This document shows, piece after piece, positions 22,586-33,411 of a DNA stretch of 64,000 nucleotides; position 1 is the first letter of the stretch, and every line of letters begins with the position of its first letter. The notes beneath the pieces are model-generated. The model made no database searches, was not told the origin of the DNA, and saw nothing but the letters and a program-made list of their open reading frames with translations. The translations under genes were made by a program, and so were the position numbers. This DNA comes from Conoideocrella luteorostrata (Eukaryota; Ascomycota; Sordariomycetes; Hypocreales; Clavicipitaceae): the NCBI GenBank assembly GCA_032433595.1, contig JASWJB010000120.1, positions 1 to 64,000 of the forward strand, read 5' to 3'.

Positions 22586-24211
22586 TCACCCAATATTCTC
22601 TGCGAAGACGTCAACTTCTTTGCTTGCTTCAGAGAAGACAACACGCCACGCTTGGTTACTTTTGGGTATAAGTTCAATCTCGACATCTGTTTTTGGGAGA
22701 GGACATGCTCTATCCATAGCACTCTTTTTACTAGGCTCAACCCACTTTCCACCAATGGGCCGCACATCAAATCGTACAAGCAGGAGAGTCAAAAACGACA
22801 ATACCTCAGTAGTGACAAAATATCTGCCAGGACACACCACGTGCCCTCCGCCAAAACCTCTGAATGCAGTAGTGGGCCGTCCGATGCCGCTTTTATCAAA
22901 TTTTTTCAGGAAACGTTTATGGTTGAACACCTTCGCATCTGACCCCCAGAGGGCCTCGTCAGAGTGTATCACTGCATTTGGCATCAAGACAACTCCACCC
23001 TTTTTCAATAAAAATTGGTCGTCCACTATAGTATCCTCTTGGACTATCCTTGTACCAACACTGGTGCCGTGAAATCGAAGGACCTCTTGCCATGTTGACA
23101 GCAAAGTTGGACAAGAGGTTCGCACTTGAGCCAGGTCGATAGTGTAGACACCATCTGACGACCTTCGCACTAGCTGGGCAGCCTCTTTACGGCAATCTTC
23201 GAGTATCGGGGGGTGCGAAAAAATCTGCCACACCAGCCAAAAGCAGCAAGGAGCGGTGTTGACAATGCCAGCGGTGATTTGGCCGACCTCAGTATGAGCT
23301 GTATCAGCTAAACTAAGGCCAAAGTCCGTATTATGCTTTATCCGTTGCTTAAGAAAAACGGAAGCATCACGATCCTTCTTCTCCTCGAGGTAGCGATTCA
23401 ATTCTGTGACGAGAACATAGCACGCCTTCAAGCTTCGTCTTGCAAAAACGCTAGGAAAAATGCCCAACAGTAGAGTCAAGATTCCCTTCTCGTATTCGAA
23501 CCATGTTTGCTCGTTTTTGACATCGCGAAAGGGGTTGCCGTGCCCATAAGTCGATTCGGTTGTAGCAATAAAGATTTCGTGACGGATCCAATCATATAGT
23601 TTTATAGTGGTTGGCCCTTGGGCTGCAATAGCATCTAAGGAAGCTGCAAAAACATCTACCGCTGCTCGGTTGAGAGAGTCCAAGCCAGGACCTGGCGACG
23701 CGCCCACTGCTGCATATCTTGGAAATTGGCGCAGATAACCGTCTTCTCTAAGTAGCTTGTCACCCGCAATCTCTGCCATTCCGGCTTTACTGACGCGCAT
23801 CCCTTTGTCGCAGAGTCGCGCCTGGATCGGAGTGAAGGCAACGGTGGAGATATGACGATCGATGCGCTGGACCAGAGACAGAGAGTTGACCACATAGATA
23901 GAGGGTCCAGGAACCTTCAATGTATATATTGGCAGACGGTACTTATCTCTATGTCCAGAAACTACCGTCAGGCTTATTGCAAGCAGCGGACTTTGGAAAC
24001 GCAGAGCCAGCAGTCGTGAGAGAGCAACTTACCTCATGAGAACGTAGTAACGGCCTTCTTGAGTGAGCATCCCTATGAGAGTACTCACGTAGGGTATCGT
24101 TCCCGCAACTGCCTTTGGCTCTCTCGGATCGTGAGTCAAGAGAGCTATAGCCCAGAGGAACACGTATGTGGTTGCCACGATAGCGACGACGATAGCAATT
24201 GATGAGGACAT
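22586..24211 (-). CDS. Cytochrome P450 monooxygenase
   Basis: ER-anchored heme-thiolate monooxygenase of 513 aa in two exons, 24211-24033 and 23948-22586 (GTAAGT donor, ACATAG acceptor, 514 codons in frame). Residues 1-24 form the membrane anchor. YRLPIYTLKVPGPSIYVVNS follows at about 63-82. The I-helix region AGIVNTAPCCFWLVW, the K-helix ExxR (Glu348-Arg351, in WQEVLRFHG) and the heme-binding FGGGHVVCPGR with Cys432 are all present. The N-T pair in the I-helix and the sequence around the ExxR resemble fungal P450s related to CYP7/CYP8-type and many secondary-metabolism enzymes. The substrate cannot be named. The gene ends about 1.1 kb from the minus-strand thioesterase-like gene, with tandem repeats in between. 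No stops or frameshifts, so it appears functional. Confidence 0.92.
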
Positions 24212-24353
24212 TTTGTCTCCGGTTCAGTGGGTTTAAAGTTGATGAAAACAAAAGTATGCAGTACTTTGTATAGAATAAAAAGCCAGAAAGCTGAATTGAA
24301 GCTGAAAGCTCGGAGGGAATAGTGAACCCTGGAGTTGCTTGTGGCGGGAGGGC

Positions 24354-24625
24354 GAGGATCAACGAAATGTGGGAACGAGTCATTTGCAGCCAACAAGAGG
24401 GATTGTTACAAGCTGTTGGTTATACATGTTCACTACGTGAGGGGTGAGGACCAACAAAATGTGGGAACGAGTCATTTGCAGCCAACAAATAAAAGGATTA
24501 GATAACAGCTGTTGGTTATACATGTTCACTACGTGAGGGGTGAGGACCAACAAAATGTGCGAGCGAGTCATTTGCAGCCAACAAATAAAAGGGATTGATA
24601 ATAGCTGTTGGTCACGTCCGGCCGT
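24354..24625 (+). repeat. Tandem repeat, about three units of 92-96 bp
   Basis: Units start at GAGGATC/GAGGACC at 24354, 24446 and 24542. They share AACGAGTCATTTGCAGCCAA, AGCTGTTGGTTATACATG and TTCACTACGTGAGGGGTG. The third unit diverges after GCTGTTGGT. The array begins about 140 bp upstream of the P450 start codon on the minus strand. Confidence 0.9.
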
Positions 24626-25264
24626 GTCACGGAACCTAGGTCACAATGGAGGCGCAGTAAGGAGCATCTGACACCGCATATGAAGAGTAGCCTAGCCAAG
24701 CGCCAAATTATCCCAGACACTATGAGAACCAAATATGGCTGTGCAGGTAGGGAAAGAGGTGTTCTTGTATTCTCGCTGAAATTGTAAATATGGTAACTGG
24801 TGGGTGGCTGAGCAGAACAAAGAATTTTGATCTGATTATAGAAACCTATTATAGGCGCACCCAACAGCTGTAAGCAAGCACTAATGCGTTTACTTACGCC
24901 GCCACAGTTCCAACAGCTGCACAATATCCGAGACGATTGGCAATGTTGTACTTTTATTCATGTTTTCAGCATGTCACAAGGACTTGGTAATGTAATGTGC
25001 ATATGGTTCTTACTTCCTGTATTAATACTATATAGCGAGAAAACAACTACAACTTACTCGCTCCAAGTAGGCATTCGCAACTTTAGATATTACGGTGCTA
25101 GCTTCACTAGTATTCTTTATTATGCACGAAACACACTCACAGAGCCGTCTACGTCTACAGGCATAAAGGAACCGCAGTATGGAATGCGGTGCATATCATT
25201 AACCCGATCGAAAAGGCGCAATAGAAGAATCAATGGGGAAAGCTATGTATCTAAACTCTCCATA
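24626..25264. other. Intergenic region between P450 and thioesterase-like genes
   Basis: No coding sequence recognised; a 118-codon minus-strand frame here lacks motifs. Confidence 0.45.
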
Positions 25265-26148
25265 CTATAATGAGGACTTGCCTGTGTTCCTAGCCATGCT
25301 CAGAACCATGGCGACGTGGTGGCTTAAAGCGACTAGTTCGCCATCAGTATCTCGAATAATCACATCGAGATCGAACTTGCCATTGTTTATTTGCTTTGAA
25401 GTGATGCGCGTATTAAGCCACTTAACACCCTCTTCTGGCAAGGCTGTCTTGTTCTCTAGGTTCATCACCAGGGTTGGAAACCACATACCAGCACGGTCCT
25501 CATTCTTCTTCAGGGTCTCAGCTCGACGATTTGTAGTCTCTTTATCTTCGGACTTGTTCGGAGCGGGGGTTTCCAGCATAGCACGCAACTCTGGAGCAAC
25601 TAGGAAAAGGTGCATATTGTACGGGAAAGAGTCGGTAACATAGGGCAGAGTAGCCTGAGTAATAGACTCACCGCTCGCAAGACATAGCCACAAGTCCATA
25701 ACGCCAGGTTGGAGCGGTCCTTTGCGGCGAGTCACACCTGGCGTGACCCATGGCGCTTGTTGAAGCAAGCCATTACCCTGCCAGAGCGTCAAGTGGAGAG
25801 TGGATACCTGTTTGCCAAGCTTCGTGTCTTCGACCGTAATAATAGCAACGCCAGGCGATGTGCGGTTTAGATACTCGAGATGAGTCGTAAATGTGTCCGT
25901 CTGCTTCCTAGAAGCGAGATGGGTGCTCGCGGCAGCCAGCATACAAGATGCAGTGTACCCTCCATTGGGAACTGCGCAATATGCCGGTCACTTTGTTAGA
26001 GAAGAGAGCGTCAGGAAAAGTTGAAGTTCAACCTTGACGTACCAGCGCCAATGCCAAAGAGCTCGTTTAAATTGGCTTTATACGTATGTGAATCAAGCTT
26101 CTCTACCTTGATAGAGCCAGCAAGCGAAATATCTTTCGAGTTAGTCAT
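25265..26148 (-). CDS. Thioesterase-superfamily (hot-dog fold, acyl-CoA thioesterase-like) protein
   Basis: Predicted 270-aa protein in two exons, 26148-26043 and 25971-25265. The phase-1 intron has a GTACGT donor, CTAAC branch and GCGCAG acceptor. The second exon starts with VPNGGYTASCMLAAASTHL, the conserved (P/H)GGY-x(3)-L/M start of the first hot-dog domain in fungal thioesterase-like proteins. ITVEDTKLGKQVSTLHLTLWQ matches the next strand pair. The second domain contains MWFPTLVMNLENKTALPEEGVKW and FDLDVIIRDTDGELVALSHH, the typical end of the family. Such proteins hydrolyse or bind acyl-CoA and are often found in fungal metabolite clusters. Active-site chemistry cannot be read from the sequence. 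It lies next to a same-strand P450, so they may act on a common acyl substrate. Confidence 0.82.
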
Positions 26149-28516
26149 GGTAGATATTTTGAGGCAGGTATGTGAGGTATGCTTTTTAAGCGGAGATGAT
26201 GTTAAGGAAGAGGGAGAGAGAAAGTGTGTGTGTGGGCGGTGTGAGGAAGACGTGTTGATGCGGATGCTTTATTTGTCAAGCCAGCTGGCCCGTCTAAGGT
26301 TGCATCAAACCGTTGCTAATCTTCTGGTGGGCCATTGATGGGGACACGCCACAACCCATTTGGCCCATCTCACATGAATTTTACTTTACCCTGTCGCTCA
26401 GGCAAGGAACATCGACCACATGCAACAATTAAACCTTGCGGGTATGTGGTTCTTAGACCTATTCTGACCAAAATCCCGCATTTTGTAAGCCACAACGTGC
26501 GATGCCGCCTTTTAGTGTCGTGGCTTCTCATACCAATTACAAAACAGCTCTTGCAAGCACACTATGGAAAAGCACACTATGGAAACTGCCTACGAAGTTG
26601 GTTGCTTTAATTTGCTTATCTACCTACCAATATGCGCACAGTGCCCCACGAAGGGTGCCCAAATCTAGCGATGTAATACATTACAAGAATAAAACTAACC
26701 TGCTGTTCTTCTTTAGTCCATAGTTTCTAAATCAACAGAACTACTGACTAAACTTACTCTTTTGAAACCACTGAATAAGACATCTTAGAATTGGCTATTC
26801 CAGCATACGTGGTGTCCCGTATCATTTTGAGCAAGTCCGTAAATTTTGTAGAAGGATCGGTGATGATGGGTGATATGTACAATAAACATGTTCCAAGCGC
26901 GTTTCATTCGTTATGCTTTTACAATGTGTGTTAATTAGTTGGCAGGTCGGATACAATCACATATTTCACGGCATTATTTGCAACTGAGGTCAGAGATATC
27001 GGCGAGGCTAATTTTGGCACAGGCCCTGTTCGTGCAAGCTCTGAAAGCTAATTATTAGGTGCTAGTGACGGAACGTCTTGTACATAGAGAATTAGTTCGG
27101 ATTCATCCAGGTGCAAAGAAATCATAATAATGCAGTAGTTCCATTAGCTTGACCGCCGCTCACTCACACAATTTGGAAGTCGCAGCACTTTGGCCTAAGC
27201 TAGAAGTTAGCTATAACTCGACGCGGCTAGTGACATCGGCAATGGTAATTAATTTGTAAGCTAGTGTATATTTTATCAACAATCGCTGGGCAGGGATATT
27301 GCAGGCCCCGGCCTCAACGCACTCTCTGAGGCGCTGCAGCTCCTCGTCGCTCATAACTTGCACTTTGCCTGGCATTTCGGCAAGCACCAGGGCAACCGTT
27401 CAAGGTGTATTGGTTGGTCGTATTGATTGTGTATGGCACAACTAGACTTTTCGTTATAAGTTTTCTTCCAGTGCTTATAATGATAAGTGGACTTTTATCT
27501 GAACACTGCCAGTAGTTCTCTACTCGGGCTACTTCTTATACTGGTCGAGTTTCTCCTCGCTCTCCGGAAAATTCTGTCCCTCAATGGGTGTCAGAACGTG
27601 CCACTTGATTACACTACAAACGGTGACTAGTTCTCTTAGACAAGTGAGTCAAGTTGATGCGCCTGTGCACCGTCCTAATGGACATAGACGATCGTCGGAT
27701 GCTTCACAAAGACTGTTATAGTTTACAGGAATCGACTTGGATGAGTAAACATGAAGCAGTCCAAAAGTTCCAACAGGCAATGGAGATCAATCCCATTAAA
27801 GTCGCTGTTGTGGTTAATCTGGATAACGAAATGGCTACATAGATCAACGGATGGTAGAAATAAATGCATATTGAGGAATACACATAGCAGCAATCGTGCG
27901 ACGCCGAAGACTAAGCGAAGCCCCTCTGGGGAACATGAGCGAGGTGTCAATGGCAGCTATTGTTACACCGCTGATTGTGGGGTTCTACACGAAGCTGGCA
28001 TCAGTGGATAATGTATTAAGGCAGATGTTTGGCCGCTTGCTGGATTTGTGTGACCTAAAGGCTGATGGCTCTGAGAGGTGGGAGGGTATAAAGAATTATT
28101 CTTGAAAATACACAGTTTATCTTTGCAGAGACCAGGACACCGTTGATATGTTTTGTTGGTGTACAGTGTTTAAGCTCAACGTATCAAGTAATCCTAAGAA
28201 CATCCAGACAAAGCTCAGAGAGATTTCCTTGAAAAGGATAATTTCTTTAACCTCTGGTCAGGGAAATGCTTGTCACATCATTACCCTTCTCCGCAAACCC
28301 TACAACCTAGAAGGAAAACTCTGTATTTACTGCATAAAAGACCCAAATATCGCGGGAACCTAAAATAACTTGTGCCGATCAGCGAGCTTCAAACTCGCAC
28401 GAGCAACTTTACGCTCCGTCTGTCATCTTCGCTCCCAACGCAAATACTTCGGCTTGTCCCTATTTCTATCTGCTTCATCTATACATCTAGCCCATTCTTC
28501 TGAGTGAAAGATACTA
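26149..28516. other. Long gene-free stretch
   Basis: Promoter of the thioesterase-like gene at the left (GT-rich at 26220-26240). The rest shows no recognisable gene. Frames around 27654-28105 and 28148-28363 are short and unmatched; they could be a decayed gene but I cannot assign it. Confidence 0.4.
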
Positions 28517-29197
28517 TTACTCCTTATCGTCAACTGTAATCTGTATGTGGCGATCATTGAGGATGCGTTCCTCAATGCGCTTATAAAATGAGTCAGGGTC
28601 AGGGCCTTTCTTGGTCGTAGCTAGGGTGGTCTCCTTTTCAGCAAACTCGGCCCATTCCTTGGAAATGGTGTTCCAGGCTTCGATCCAGTCCTTAAGGTTG
28701 CCGCCTTTGATTTCACAATACTCTTTCTTGTCGACGCAGTACTTCTGGAGTGTATCTTTGTATCTGTGGATGGTTGGACATAGTTAGTTTCAAGAGCAGT
28801 GAATCGCTCGCCAACACGGCTGTGGTCACATGACTTGACGGAATAAACAGACACGGCTCAGGTAGATAACCAACATTACATACGTATTCTTATGTTTCTT
28901 ATCGTCCACAATAGCTTTCAAGATGGTTGTTTCGACAGTCTGTAGCTTTTTGCCTTTAGAAACTTGGAAGGCTTTCGAAGCACCAATACCAGAGTGCATC
29001 ATTGTCTTCGTCTTTTCAGGACCGAAAGCTTTGATAGCAGCAGCAGCATGCTTCACAAAGTCCTTTGGGAGACCGCGAGCGACAATGCTGCGCTCATTGT
29101 CGCGTTCTACCTCTATGAGAGGAGCAGGGTTAGGAAGAGCATTGATGGTTGCACTAGCCGCAAGGGCAACGGTGGTGATCAACTTCGAGAAGAGCAT
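28517..29197 (-). CDS. Small secreted protein of unknown function
   Basis: Predicted 186-aa protein in two exons, 29197-28884 and 28763-28517. The phase-2 intron has a GTATGT donor, CTAAC branch and CCACAG acceptor. Residues 1-21 (MLFSKLITTVALAASATINA) form a clear signal peptide. A proline-bearing propeptide-like stretch (LPNPAPLIEVERD) follows. The mature part is lysine-rich and predicted helical, with only two cysteines (YCVDKKEYCEIKGG) and the conserved-looking segment WIEAWNTISKEWAEFAEKE. I do not recognise a family. Size, secretion signal and isolation beside a minisatellite are consistent with a lineage-specific secreted (effector-like) protein, which is inference. No stop or frameshift is seen across the model. 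Confidence 0.72.
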
Positions 29198-29711
29198 CTT
29201 CAAAGATGGAGATTTTCGTGAAAAGGGCGAAGAATTTGAGTGATGGGGCTGATGAAATAATGTATCAATTTGCTGCTGGAGTTGGATGATGATGGGTCTT
29301 GGAAAGTAGAGCATCCCAAGACTTTAAATAGAGCTGAACGAAAGGTTCGCCGAGTTTCAACATACCCTTCTCTTTTATTACTAGAACATCTATATCACCT
29401 ATTTGATGAGACTTCTACGAGACAAGAGGCTAATTTTGGCGATGATGTCCGCTAAGGCTCTTGCGTATTACGCTGCTCCTCATCACATTCATAAAACACT
29501 GATGATGCAAGTCAGAGAGTGAAACTCCGTAAATGCAAGCATTGCCGCATGCCTGAATTGCTTTGCTTTATTTCTGTGAGTCAGAAACAAAATATAAAAT
29601 ACGGCTCGGCCAAGATCCGGCGGAACAAGCCTTGCGGGTGTTCTGTACTTGTCACGAACCCGGTAGAAGCCTCGCAAATGAGAATTGCATGTACAGCCAT
29701 CAGCCTGATAC
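29198..29711. other. Upstream region of the small secreted protein gene
   Basis: No gene. Contains the probable promoter of the minus-strand secreted protein (TTTAAAT-like core near 29323) and leads into the minisatellite. Confidence 0.45.
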
Positions 29712-29965
29712 GAAAAGGAGGGCATAACGGCTCCTGACGCGAGCTTACGGTGAGTAAGCAAACATATTGCATCAGGAAAAGGAGAGCATAGCCGCCCCCG
29801 ATGTTGGCTTACAGGGGGGTCAAAATATATTGAGTCAGGAAAAGGAGGGCACAGCCGCCCCCGATGTAAGCTTACAGCAAGGGTAAAAAATATATTGCGT
29901 AATGAAAAGGAGGGCATAGCCGCCCCCAAGGCGAGCTTATAGCGAGGAAAATTATATAATGCACA
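29712..29965 (+). repeat. Minisatellite, four units of 63-65 bp
   Basis: Units begin GAAAAGGAG at 29712, 29776, 29839 and 29904. Each contains GGAGGGCATAGCCGCCCC-like sequence, a GAGCTTA/TGGCTTA segment and an ATATATTG-like end. The first unit is the most diverged in its middle. Confidence 0.9.
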
Positions 29966-30605
29966 GGGATAAGGCTGTAGTAAAAGAAGAGAATGCAGTA
30001 GAGATAGCTACTATCAAGGAAGAACCACTAGCTGTTAGCTATCTTGTAGCTAGTCCATCAAATCCCCTATTCCTTCCTCAGTCCACTTCGTATTTCCGAC
30101 GAGGATTTTCTCCTAAGTCGAGAGTTGACGCTGCAGGATGAGAAGTAACATCCCCATTCGGCGGCATTTGCGACTGTCAAATCCACTACATATGCATGTT
30201 GGTTGTTACTAGCTAAGCTCAGCGTCCGAGCTTCGTGCTGGCATTCCCACATCACTTCCGACAAAGCGCAGCCGGTTCACCTTTCCCGTCAACTACCAGT
30301 TGACGTCATAAATTTCCCGGGACGTTGCCGAGACTGGACATGACGTCAGCATACAACCTTTGTCAGCTTAATGCATAACCGAAGATTACATACTCGCCGT
30401 TCTCAGACATCGACGATTATATGACAACGTTGCCTTGACTTGAGAACTCCTCAGAGTTAGCGGGTCACCCAAGGGTCTTGCTATTTCTACTGCATGTTTT
30501 TTTGCATCCAACCGTCGTGAGCCGCCAATGTCGCTTAGAATGTCCGCTCGTCAGTGATCCACTTCGATTTGTAAAAATTGAGTTAATCCAGCAGCTGATA
30601 TACTA
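29966..30605. other. Intergenic region upstream of the ankyrin gene
   Basis: No gene recognised. Several TGACGTCA-like and TTGACGTCAT motifs (30300-30345) could be CRE-type bZIP sites; this is only a sequence resemblance. Confidence 0.4.
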
Positions 30606-31493
30606 ATGTACGATCCAGAGAGCCACCTCCGTGACCTCGCGACGGAGCTCCTCGCAGCCTGCAAGCAGGGCTCACTACCCGCAGTGCGCTCAACAGCGTC
30701 CCGCCTCTATCAGTCGCCCAGCTTCAGCACGTCCTCCGCCATCCCGCCACTGAAAATTATCCTCGCTACCGCAGCGCAACACGGGCATGCCGCCGTCCTC
30801 CACTATCTTATAACTGCCCTTCCTGCCTGCTCCAGAGCTCCATCGCCCTGGAACCCGCCGCCACTGTTCCCTGACACCCTCCCGGAGCAATGGAAAGAAG
30901 CCCAGTATTCTGACCTCGTCGTCTTACGCGCCGTCCAATCATCATCCCCAGGTGTAGTTCAGACTCTTTTAGACGCAGGGATGATGATAGATCATCAGAT
31001 GGACAAGATAGGTCCGCCTTTGGGTGTTGCAATTACGAGCCAGAGTATCGAAATGGTCAAGTTCTTGTTGAACAAAGGCGCGAATGCAAATAACGTGGGA
31101 TGGATTCCACCAGTTACTTTCCTTGCTCGCGCGGCCGCGCTACCATCTCGGGACATATTGATAGCATTGCTGGAACATGGGGCTGAGATCCCAGGGTCGG
31201 GCGCTTTGTTTGCGGCGTCCGAGGCGGGCAATGTTGGTGCTGCGGAGGTGCTACTGGAGAAGGGGGCGGATGTGAACGAAGTCACCAAGGTGGATCTTTG
31301 GGGAGATGCAAGAGATGTCCTAGGGACGGCATTACATGCAGCGACCAAGCATGAACAAGGCGAGATGGTCAAGTTCCTATTAAAGCGCGGTGCGAGGAAG
31401 GACTCTGTGGATGGGGATTCAAATACGCCGAGGAATGTTGCTGAGAGAGGCGGCAAGGCCGATATCATAAGGATTTTGGACGAGACAGAATGA
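30606..31493 (+). CDS. Ankyrin-repeat protein
   Basis: Intronless 295-aa protein, probably cytosolic, with no signal peptide or membrane segment. Ankyrin units are visible as paired helices ending in G-A/-D-N motifs: about 50-80 (ILATAAQHGHAAVLHYLIT), 105-135 (VVLRAVQSSSPGVVQTLLDAG), 140-170 (LGVAITSQSIEMVKFLLNKGANAN), 180-205 (DILIALLEHGAEI), 208-235 (ALFAASEAGNVGAAEVLLEKGADVN) and 248-290 (TALHAATKHEQGEMVKFLLKRGA). Such proteins are protein-interaction scaffolds, and no partner or catalytic domain is visible. The start codon at 30606 opens directly into a helix-rich N-terminus without upstream in-frame extension. The stop is only 71 bp before a solo LTR, so the 3' untranslated region probably includes LTR sequence. 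Confidence 0.9.
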   Translation: MYDPESHLRDLATELLAACKQGSLPAVRSTASRLYQSPSFSTSSAIPPLKIILATAAQHGHAAVLHYLITALPACSRAPSPWNPPPLFPDTLPEQWKEAQYSDLVVLRAVQSSSPGVVQTLLDAGMMIDHQMDKIGPPLGVAITSQSIEMVKFLLNKGANANNVGWIPPVTFLARAAALPSRDILIALLEHGAEIPGSGALFAASEAGNVGAAEVLLEKGADVNEVTKVDLWGDARDVLGTALHAATKHEQGEMVKFLLKRGARKDSVDGDSNTPRNVAERGGKADIIRILDETE

Positions 31494-31564
31494 AAAAAGC
31501 GATGTTGAAGGAGTCATCTTGAATGATTGTTTAAAGAGAACAGCCACGGGCGAAACTTTCTAGG

Positions 31565-31767
31565 TGTGGGTTGCAAAGGATGTTGTGCAGTGGTATCGAT
31601 ACCAAATGCGGTCAAAATGCAATATATTTGATATTCTCTGTGTATCTAAGAAGAGAAAAACAAGTCAAGGTGGAAGGCTCGATATCGCCGTATAAATATC
31701 GTGGCCAAAAGGTGACCACGTGACCTGCTTCGTGCTTCCTGTTGAGCTTAACGGCAGGATTCCAACA
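31565..31767 (+). repeat. Solo LTR (203 bp) just downstream of the ankyrin gene
   Basis: Starts TGTGGGTTGCA and ends TTCCAACA. Perfect direct duplication CTAGG at 31560-31564 and 31768-31772. Contains CCGTATAAATATCGTGG and AGGTGACCACGTGACC, as in the other copies. Confidence 0.9.
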
Positions 31768-31772
31768 CTAGG

Positions 31773-33226
31773 AGTTTCTTATGCGGACTTGTTACAGAAC
31801 AATACAGTAGCCGTAACTGCTCACACGGAGGCTCACGCTTTACTCCACTATCCTCTAGCTGGTAAGGCCTTTGTTATGACAAAAAAAAAAATGAATGTCT
31901 GGTCCGGTACATACACAGCGCAGAGATCATGCATGTCCTGGGATGGGCTAGGATTCACTCACCCCCTTCTTGCTGCAACATGCAGCGTCCGTCAACAACA
32001 ATGAGCTGCAATCCACCAAGAAAGCTAGTCGCCGAGTCCAGACGTATCCGTGAGCAATGCCTAATGTGCGAACTCCCAAAACCACATAGTCTTGTAATAC
32101 TGTCACTCCTTAATATATGCTGCGGTATGCGTCATGCATAATCTATTTCTTATTTGATTAGCTACCCTATTTCTGGCACAATTGTCATCAAGCATACGGA
32201 GTACGCAGAAGGCGATAGGTGCATGACAGTTGATTAGCTTACATGTCTATTGTCACAAAACTCAGCAAAAGGTGAAGCTCTACACTAATCGCGTGAATAA
32301 TGCATTTCATATAGCCTGTAATATCTATCAACAGCCCCGTGCTGTTCTAGCTTATAAAGATCGCGCCACGATACCCGGAAACGGGCTTTTCCGCGAAGCT
32401 TACACTATATGACGAAATGTTGTACATGTAAGGTGCGGCCTTATAAGCGAGTGAGGTGCAGTATTGCTGTTCGGCAATGCTGGCTGAGCTTTTGGCCTAT
32501 GGGGCGGAAGTGGCACATCTCCCATGTATCTCAAAATACACACCCACTACGTCATGAAGCTTTCCTTATCATTCTCTTTACTCACTATGGCCTCTAATTC
32601 AGCCAGCCCAATTTCTGCTTGAGAGCTGCACGCGGCCTGGCTCAACGCCAATGAACTGTTCAAGATTCTACGAGAATATTCAACATAATGATGAATACTC
32701 CAACACCCAACCCTTCCGTGATGGTTGTATCTAAGGAAGATCGGTTCGCATAAGGGTAGAGATCTGCGCAGGACTCTACAGAATTTGTTGGAGCAATTAA
32801 ACACTAGATCACTTGAGCAAATTGTAGGCCAACTGAACATCATTCTAATGGCTGCACTTAGGGATTATATTCAACGCAACAGAAGCATATTATTATCTCC
32901 ATGGAAGCAATTTCTGGGCTGTAACGTTTGTGTAAACCTCCCCTTTCTAATTTACAGAAATGTAGCTGACCGCTTATTCCTAGAATAGGTTTGACTTTTC
33001 CTCTTGTTATTAAGGAAGCTTCAACTGCATTAACCTCACTAACCGCCTGATTGGGGGCAATCCTTTAACTTACTAAGCCCGTAACTTCTGCTTGAATATA
33101 AGCTGTCTTATTACTAAAGTAATAGATATCTATACTGTCATGCTTATCTTGTAAATAAGCTAGCCGTATATGTGTATATATGTATGTTTATATATTTATC
33201 GTCCGGCAGCCACTGGCTGCTTATTG
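31773..33226. other. Gene-free AT-rich stretch before the Ty3 element
   Basis: No gene recognised; short frames only. The last bases, TATTG at 33222-33226, form the left target duplication of the retrotransposon. Confidence 0.5.
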
Positions 33227-33376
33227 TGTAAGGTGCGCACGTGAGTGGGCACGTGGCCCCGCCAATCGCTAGCATATCGGGAGCCTCGCGCGCACACGTA
33301 GCTTAGGAGGCAAGCTTCAGTATAATATACAGAGTCCATATACGTTCTTGCCTAGCTACGTGACTATAATCTAACA
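33227..33376 (+). repeat. 5' LTR of the Ty3 element
   Basis: 150 bp, TGTAAGGTGCG...TAATCTAACA, TG/CA termini. Identical to 39510-39659. GC-rich first half with two CACGTG-type motifs, AT-rich second half with TATAATATAC. Confidence 0.95.
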
Positions 33377-33411
33377 ATTCTGAAGCTTCTTATCAGCTAC
33401 CCAAGAACGAT

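Noticed and set aside
27654..28105. Cluster of short plus-strand frames
   Set aside because: No motif, no splice-supported joining and no recognisable family.
33377..33400. tRNA primer-binding site directly after the 5' LTR
   Set aside because: The sequence ATTCTGAAGCTTCTTATCAG does not match a tRNA 3' end that I can name; not annotated.
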